DNA of 8,517 nt from Cytophagales bacterium. GTDB taxonomy: Bacteria; Bacteroidota; Bacteroidia; Cytophagales; UBA9547. This document shows positions 3,996 through 8,517 of the stretch, in pieces. The position numbers and the translations under genes are program-made. Where the stretch lies: assembly GCA_003476475.1 (NCBI GenBank), contig DMUD01000285.1:1-8517 (forward strand), written 5' to 3'. A model generated the notes under the pieces. It was not told the DNA's origin, did not search any database, and saw nothing but the letters and a program-made list of their open reading frames with translations. How positions within the stretch are numbered: position 1 is the stretch's first letter; every line of letters begins with the position of its first letter.

Positions 3996-4634
3996 TTACC
4001 CTTTTTTAAAATTCTTGGCATAATACTCCACGCCTTTTGATACTTTTTTGTCTATAATTTCGGCATAATGCGTATTGTTGCCAAATATCTCTTTTCTTAA
4101 CCTTTCTATGCTTGATATAAGGTCTTGGCTTGGCTGTGTTATTTTTACTTTGGTTTCCATAGCTTTCAACGCCTTATCCTCGTCAATATAAAAAGGGACT
4201 TTTGACCGCAACCTGCTACAATATTCCGAAAATAGCGACTGATAGGTAATGTATAATTCAAACTTGTAATTGTTCTGTATGCGTGATAAAAAACACGAAA
4301 TCATGCTGTCTATCTGCGACTGCATACGTTGGTTTTGCTCCGCTTCCAACTTGGCAAGTTCATCGTCATCTACCGATTTTATGCTAGTGCCTACCAAAAA
4401 TAGAATTTGAAATGCTCTTTCATCTTTTATTTGGACTATTTCTCCTATTTTCTGCAACCTGTCGTTTATAGTTTCATACATTCTTACAAATGGGGATTCC
4501 ATGTGGTAAGCATATTGTATAAAATCTATAATATTTCCTTTTTCTCCATGCTCAAAAGAGGCAAATTCATCGTATGCCATAAGCAATTCAGAAGATACCA
4601 TAAACGATTTATTGTGGGCAAGCGACATTTCCAT
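3996..4634 (-). CDS. Protein of unknown function, divergent to terminase (212 aa)
   Basis: I chose the ATG at 4634. A TTG at 4667 would add 11 residues but lies inside the palindromic promoter region, upstream of the likely transcript start. The 212-aa product (MEMSLAHNKSFMVSSELLMA...) looks soluble and mostly helical. A middle part with SVDDDELAKLEAEQNQRMQS and further charged residues suggests coiled coil, and the C-terminus is basic (KKVSKGVEYYAKNFKKG). No motif or fold is recognised and there is no signal peptide. It runs opposite to the terminase and shares a divergent control region with it, so it may be expressed at another stage or be a regulator, but this is inference. Its stop codon is 2 nt from the last attC-like repeat, so the cassette cluster ends exactly at this gene. 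Confidence 0.7.
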   Translation of the reverse strand: MEMSLAHNKSFMVSSELLMAYDEFASFEHGEKGNIIDFIQYAYHMESPFVRMYETINDRLQKIGEIVQIKDERAFQILFLVGTSIKSVDDDELAKLEAEQNQRMQSQIDSMISCFLSRIQNNYKFELYITYQSLFSEYCSRLRSKVPFYIDEDKALKAMETKVKITQPSQDLISSIERLRKEIFGNNTHYAEIIDKKVSKGVEYYAKNFKKG

Positions 4635-4641
4635 AAGGTTA

Positions 4642-4672
4642 TTTGTTTTTAATGGCAAAATTGGCAATTTTG
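4642..4672 (+). promoter_or_regulatory. Promoter for the terminase large subunit gene
   Basis: TTTG at 4642-4645, a 19-nt spacer, then CAATTTTG at 4665-4672 (one mismatch to TAnnTTTG). This is the same type as the promoter at 1361-1392. The start point would be near 4679, about 18 nt before the TTG start codon at 4697. Confidence 0.5.
4656..4672. promoter_or_regulatory. 17-bp palindrome carrying two divergent -7 boxes
   Basis: CAAAATTG-G-CAATTTTG: 8-bp arms around 1 nt. The right arm is the -7 box of the terminase promoter. The left arm read on the minus strand is the same CAATTTTG, with a TTG (complement of 4684-4686) 20 nt upstream of it, so it could serve the 212-aa gene. A protein bound here would control both directions. 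Confidence 0.5.
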
Positions 4673-4705
4673 TACTTTATAAACAATTTATAAAAATTGT
4701 ACAAA
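4669..4705. repeat. Nested inverted repeats before the terminase start
   Basis: TTTGTAC (4669-4675) is matched by GTACAAA (4699-4705), and inside them TATAAA (4678-4683) by TTTATA (4687-4692). The transcript could fold with the TTG start codon (4697-4699) at the base of the stem. A translation-control hairpin or an operator is possible. Confidence 0.4.
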
Positions 4706-6841
4706 GAAACAAGCAACCCATACGTTTTTAAATATCTTCAAACCGCCATACGTGGCAACGGCATACCTTATGTTTATTTGCCCAAAGTACCACCGCATGA
4801 AGAAATATTGGATTTTGGTGGCAAATGGCAAAGACAACCGCTTCCTCCCGAATGGGACGACTGGAAAGACGTGGAATTGTACGAAAATGCCAAAATAAAA
4901 AAGCATAACGACATACAAAAAAAGCGCATTGAAGAAGGGTTGGAATACCAAAAAATGCTACCTCCTTACATACACCCCAAAATAGAGGAGTTTGTGGACA
5001 GGGAGTGGGACAGGCGTATAAACGGTGTGTGGTTTTACTTGAAAATAAACGGGAAAAAAACACCTGTTTACATTACTGGTTTGTATTATTTTATCCTTCA
5101 ATGGTGGAATCCTAGTTTTGAAGTGCATTACAGGGACACCGATAGGGAAATAGGTTATTGGATAGAATATTGGGAGCAAGACCCCGAAGCGATGGGGGGC
5201 ATACTTGGTACTATGCGACAGTACGGAAAGTCGGTATGGCTTGGTGCATGGGCTTTGGAACGCACTTCACGCACGTTTGGCGGTCACTTGGGTATGCAAG
5301 GCGAAACAGAAAAGTCGATAAGCGAATTTTACCGTGACCACGTGTTGTATGGCTTTGACAGGCTTGTGGATTTCTTTACCCCAAAGTACGATAAAGACGG
5401 AAAGCAAAAAGGCGGTATAGATTTTGTCGCTACCAAAAAACGAAACCATAGGTTATCGAAAGACGAATTGTCGGATGCCCTAAACGCAAGGATTGACTAT
5501 GGCGGTGCTAACATAAACTTTTACAACGGGCGTACCCTTACAGGTTATGTAGGGGAAGAAAGCGGTAAAGTAGTGGAAGTGGACGTGTACGAAAGGCACA
5601 AGAAAGTAAAACCAGCATTAAGGAGAAGAAACGGAAAGGCGTTCCATGCTTCTACATCTGATGAAATATCTGAAAAGGCAAAATCGTTTTATACGATGGT
5701 AATGGAATCGGATTATAGCGACAAAAAAGCCAACGGAGAAACAAAATCGGGGCTTTATTTTGCGTTTTTGCCTTCGCACCATGCTTATTCCTACGACCAA
5801 TACGGTATGCCACGTAGCGAGGAAAATTTGCGTGCGTTGCAATTAGACAGGGAAGCGTATTCTGATAACCCAAAAGATTATACCATACATTGCAGGCAAT
5901 ATCCTATCACTATACACGAATATTTTTATGTAGATGCCAACAAATGCCAATTTAACGTAAGGGTATTGCAGGAAACGCTTGTAAGAATTAGGGAAAACCC
6001 GAACCTTGTGGCAAAAGTGGATTTTATTTGGCAAGACAAAGAGGACGGTAAAGTAATGTACGTGCATGACACAAAAGGAAGGTTTAGCGTGCCTTGGTTG
6101 CCAAAAGATTTGGACAGAGAAGCCAACCTTGTGCATGACCACGGCAAAGATGCAGGGGAATATAGGTTTGAGCCATTAAACGATGTCAAATTTTGCATAG
6201 GCGTTGACCCGATAGATTACGGTGGCAGTGGTTCGGGTGGAAGGTTGTCAAAACCTGTGGCTATTGTAAAAAGAAAGTACGATAAAATGGTAGATGGCGA
6301 AATAAACGCTAATATCAAACAGGAAAGAATGATTGAAAAGTATAATTATAGGACTGGAATACCTATTTGCACCTATGATTATAGACCTTTAGACCCTATG
6401 ATATTTTATGAACACATTATCAAGATATGTAGGTTTTATGGGTGTAAAGTACATATAGAAGCCACTAGGGGGCAAGCTATGATACAACATTTCAAAAGGC
6501 GTGGTTATGGGCTTTTTGTAATGAACAGACCACCTATTACAAGAACATCGACTAGATATAGCCAAAACACGGAAGGTACGCCAGCCTCGCAAGGTCTTAC
6601 GCAGACTTACACCGCTATGATAGCCCATGACGTGCAATATTTTGGGCATTGTTATTTCAGCGAACCATTGGTAGAAGACTTGCTTAAATTTGACCCTAAA
6701 AACACGCTAGAACACGACTTTGCGGTTTCTTGGGGTTATACCATGCTTGCGGAAATGGACGAAGGAGAAAGCGAGGAAAGCGTTGAAATAGACTTGTCGT
6801 TTTTGGCAAGGCAACAATTTCCAAAATATGAAACATATTGA
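4697..6841 (+). CDS. terL: Phage terminase large subunit (ATPase and nuclease)
   Basis: The 714-aa product matches the DNA-packaging motor of tailed phages. It carries an N-terminal ATPase that drives DNA into the prohead and a C-terminal RNase H-like nuclease that cuts the concatemer. Visible motifs: a deviant Walker A GTMRQYGKS (171-179), comparable to the SRQLGKT type; a Walker B-like YVGEESG (284-290), with Gly-Glu where Asp-Glu is usual; a probable coupling motif HASTSDE (317-323); and nuclease acidic residues D504 (IGVDP), E588 (VHIEATRG) and D674 (LEHDFAVSWG). The first ~160 residues (LPPEWDDWKDVELYE, YITGLYYFILQWWNP) are an extension seen in large terminases of some Bacteroidota phages. 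The start is TTG at 4697: an in-frame stop at 4691 blocks anything earlier, and the next ATG would remove 86 residues. The portal-like gene follows, the usual order. Length and style recall crAss-like phages, but I could not test this. Confidence 0.92.
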   Translation: MYKETSNPYVFKYLQTAIRGNGIPYVYLPKVPPHEEILDFGGKWQRQPLPPEWDDWKDVELYENAKIKKHNDIQKKRIEEGLEYQKMLPPYIHPKIEEFVDREWDRRINGVWFYLKINGKKTPVYITGLYYFILQWWNPSFEVHYRDTDREIGYWIEYWEQDPEAMGGILGTMRQYGKSVWLGAWALERTSRTFGGHLGMQGETEKSISEFYRDHVLYGFDRLVDFFTPKYDKDGKQKGGIDFVATKKRNHRLSKDELSDALNARIDYGGANINFYNGRTLTGYVGEESGKVVEVDVYERHKKVKPALRRRNGKAFHASTSDEISEKAKSFYTMVMESDYSDKKANGETKSGLYFAFLPSHHAYSYDQYGMPRSEENLRALQLDREAYSDNPKDYTIHCRQYPITIHEYFYVDANKCQFNVRVLQETLVRIRENPNLVAKVDFIWQDKEDGKVMYVHDTKGRFSVPWLPKDLDREANLVHDHGKDAGEYRFEPLNDVKFCIGVDPIDYGGSGSGGRLSKPVAIVKRKYDKMVDGEINANIKQERMIEKYNYRTGIPICTYDYRPLDPMIFYEHIIKICRFYGCKVHIEATRGQAMIQHFKRRGYGLFVMNRPPITRTSTRYSQNTEGTPASQGLTQTYTAMIAHDVQYFGHCYFSEPLVEDLLKFDPKNTLEHDFAVSWGYTMLAEMDEGESEESVEIDLSFLARQQFPKYETY

Positions 6842-6846
6842 AATGC

Positions 6847-6854
6847 TAATTTTG
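6847..6854 (+). promoter_or_regulatory. -7 box before the portal gene
   Basis: TAATTTTG is an exact TAnnTTTG match, ending 13 nt before the ATG at 6868. It is part of AATTTTGTA (6848-6856), which also occurs upstream of the terminase (4666-4674). No good -33 TTG is seen at the right distance, so this is a weaker call. Confidence 0.35.
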
Positions 6855-6867
6855 TAAAAAACATATT

Positions 6868-8517
6868 ATGTTAGGAATATCGGAAGGCAAAATATTGTCG
6901 CAAGAAGAAAAATCAAGACCCGATTACGGTCTTAGAGCCGTGCAACAAATGTACGGTACGTTTACCAACAGTGCGATAGGCATAGGGTACAACAGTATCG
7001 ACTATATTAAAAATATGGACTTGGCGTTGGGAAGACCCTCGCAATTTATAGACAACGTGGCTAGGTTTTTGGGGTACAGGCAAAACGATATGTTAAGCAA
7101 CCAAGGCATAAACTCAATAGACCCACAAATTGTAAACCTTGCTCCAAAATTTATCAACCACGTACATGGCAAATTAATGAATTTCCAATATGAAGTAGGC
7201 GTGGACGTAATAGATGCCACTTCTATTGACGAAAAAAAACAATTGAAAGCGGAATTGGAAGCCTATGTGAAATTGAAAGATTTTTTTAGTGGAGTAGGTG
7301 TCCAATTTGAGCAAATAAAAAAAGAATCGGGGATAGAAGAATTGCCCGATACTATGGAGGACGTTCAACTTATTATGACCAATACCTACAAGCATTACGA
7401 AGCGATGCGTGCAGAGTTGGAGTTGAAGAAAATTCACAACATGAACGATTGGGAATCAATTAAATCAAAATTCATTTGGGAACTTTTGGTGCAAGGACAG
7501 GCAGGCGTAAGGACTTATCTTGACGAAAAAGGAAACATAAGGGAAGAGTGGTTTCCGATGAACAGGTTTTTGTGTTCATATAGCGAAAGTGAGGATTTTG
7601 ACAAATTGAGCCATGCAGGGTTTATAGACTACATTACAGTTGACCAATTTTTTGGTGAAGCAAGGGACACGCTGACAGAGGAGGAGATGTTTGACCTTAT
7701 CAAAACCTATGCCACCACCAATTTTGCAATGAACAGCGAAACGCCTTCTTTTATTTTGCCACAGCAAGGTACTGGCAACGTGAAATACATGCGTATAATG
7801 CGTTTCCAATTTATAGAAGAAGATGTAGAAAACTATGTGCAGTTTAAAGACAAAGACGGCAACGTAGTTATTTCCAAAAAGAAAGCAGGGTTTAAAATAG
7901 CACCCGAAGAAAGGATAAAGTACGAAACAGGCGAAAAAGTACACATTCAGGCATCCACAAAAACAAAATATGGAGGTACTTGGATTGTAGGTACAAACAA
8001 GGTATATGATTATGGCATAATACAACAAGGGGACGATGTAAGGGTAGATTACCATGTTTTTGCCCCTAACATGCGCAACGGTAGGGTTACTTCTTTGGTT
8101 GCCCAAATAAGAGAGCCACTTGAAATGATTAGTGTGGCTTGGACAAGGTTTAAGGATATAATGGGTAAAGGCTACAATGGAAAACTTGAATTGAACCTTG
8201 ACCTTCTTGCCGATTTGTCGCTTGGGAAAGGTGGCACAGCACCCAATTGGAAACATGCCTTAGACTTGTTTACCATAAACGATATTGTACTTGCCAAAGG
8301 AAAAAGAAACATACACGACCAAAACGTAGGTAGTGCCGTAAGCATATTGAACCAAGGTTTAGGGGCGCAGGATTTTGTAAATGCCATAGAACTTGGTATT
8401 TCCATGATACAAAATATTTGTGGCGTAAACCCATTGACGGTAGGAGATTCCCCCAAAGCAGGTACATTGAACGGTGTTTTTGAAATGTCAAACGATGCTA
8501 CCACTACCAATTTGAAA
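6868..8517 (+). CDS. Phage portal-like protein (3' end outside window)
   Basis: ATG at 6868, 26 nt after the terminase stop, opens a frame that stays open to the last base: 550 residues with no stop. The product begins MLGISEGKILSQEEKSRPDY. The assignment to a portal rests first on position, directly after terL, and second on layout: a long alpha/beta protein with a helical middle (VDVIDATSIDEKKQLKAELE, then EAMRAELELKKIHNMNDW) and a late part LNQGLGAQDFVNAIELGISM, then ICGVNPLTVGDSPKAG. That stretch resembles the helix-plus-glycine loop near the C-terminal third of portal rings, which form the dodecameric gate for DNA at the capsid vertex. No motif is diagnostic by eye. Codon use matches terL, and the two are probably in one transcript with a possible internal promoter at 6847. 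Known large portals of Bacteroidota phages exceed 700 aa, so some 150 or more residues may be missing. Confidence 0.8.
   Translation, partial: MLGISEGKILSQEEKSRPDYGLRAVQQMYGTFTNSAIGIGYNSIDYIKNMDLALGRPSQFIDNVARFLGYRQNDMLSNQGINSIDPQIVNLAPKFINHVHGKLMNFQYEVGVDVIDATSIDEKKQLKAELEAYVKLKDFFSGVGVQFEQIKKESGIEELPDTMEDVQLIMTNTYKHYEAMRAELELKKIHNMNDWESIKSKFIWELLVQGQAGVRTYLDEKGNIREEWFPMNRFLCSYSESEDFDKLSHAGFIDYITVDQFFGEARDTLTEEEMFDLIKTYATTNFAMNSETPSFILPQQGTGNVKYMRIMRFQFIEEDVENYVQFKDKDGNVVISKKKAGFKIAPEERIKYETGEKVHIQASTKTKYGGTWIVGTNKVYDYGIIQQGDDVRVDYHVFAPNMRNGRVTSLVAQIREPLEMISVAWTRFKDIMGKGYNGKLELNLDLLADLSLGKGGTAPNWKHALDLFTINDIVLAKGKRNIHDQNVGSAVSILNQGLGAQDFVNAIELGISMIQNICGVNPLTVGDSPKAGTLNGVFEMSNDATTTNLK

Noticed and set aside
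7576..8256. 226-codon open frame on the minus strand
   Set aside because: It lies wholly antisense to the portal-like gene. Its product is rich in Cys, Phe, Tyr and His as expected of a shadow frame, and it has no promoter or neighbour support.

Overview
The window looks like part of a tailed bacteriophage or prophage from a Bacteroidota host. Three things support this. A large terminase gene is followed by a portal-like gene truncated at the right edge. The genes lack Shine-Dalgarno sequences and sit in AT-rich DNA. Several intergenic gaps carry the Bacteroidota-type promoter pair, a TTTG/TTG near -33 and TAnnTTTG near -7. No integrase, transposase, tRNA or rRNA is visible.

Layout. 1-477: end of a winged-helix protein, then a promoter-like and terminator-like stretch (471-595). 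599-856: a small unknown ORF, ending head-on against a two-gene minus-strand unit (1340 to 857) made of a Cro/XRE-like HTH protein and a helical protein. A divergent control region (1345-1392) holds a 16-bp palindrome between the -33 and -7 boxes of a rightward promoter, which serves a 58-aa ORF and a MazG/PRA-PH-like nucleotide pyrophosphohydrolase (1624-2151).

2168-3993: the most unusual part. Four short same-strand ORFs (79, 55, 91 and 204 aa) alternate with long imperfect inverted repeats bounded by TAAC...GTTA. Three repeats are complete (2490-2586, 3145-3231, 3921-3993) and two look like left halves only (2168-2191, 2805-2839). Architecture and end-complementarity match integron attC sites and gene cassettes, so I read this as an integrase-less cassette cluster (CALIN-like) lodged in phage DNA. 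The 204-aa cassette protein resembles a family I associate with phages.

3996-4634: an unrecognised minus-strand gene whose stop codon lies 2 nt beyond the last repeat. 4656-4705: a divergent, strongly palindromic promoter region. 4697-6841: terminase large subunit with a TTG start. 6868-8517: portal-like protein, open at the right edge. Together these are a regulatory/accessory module on the left and the start of the packaging and head module on the right, separated by the cassette cluster.
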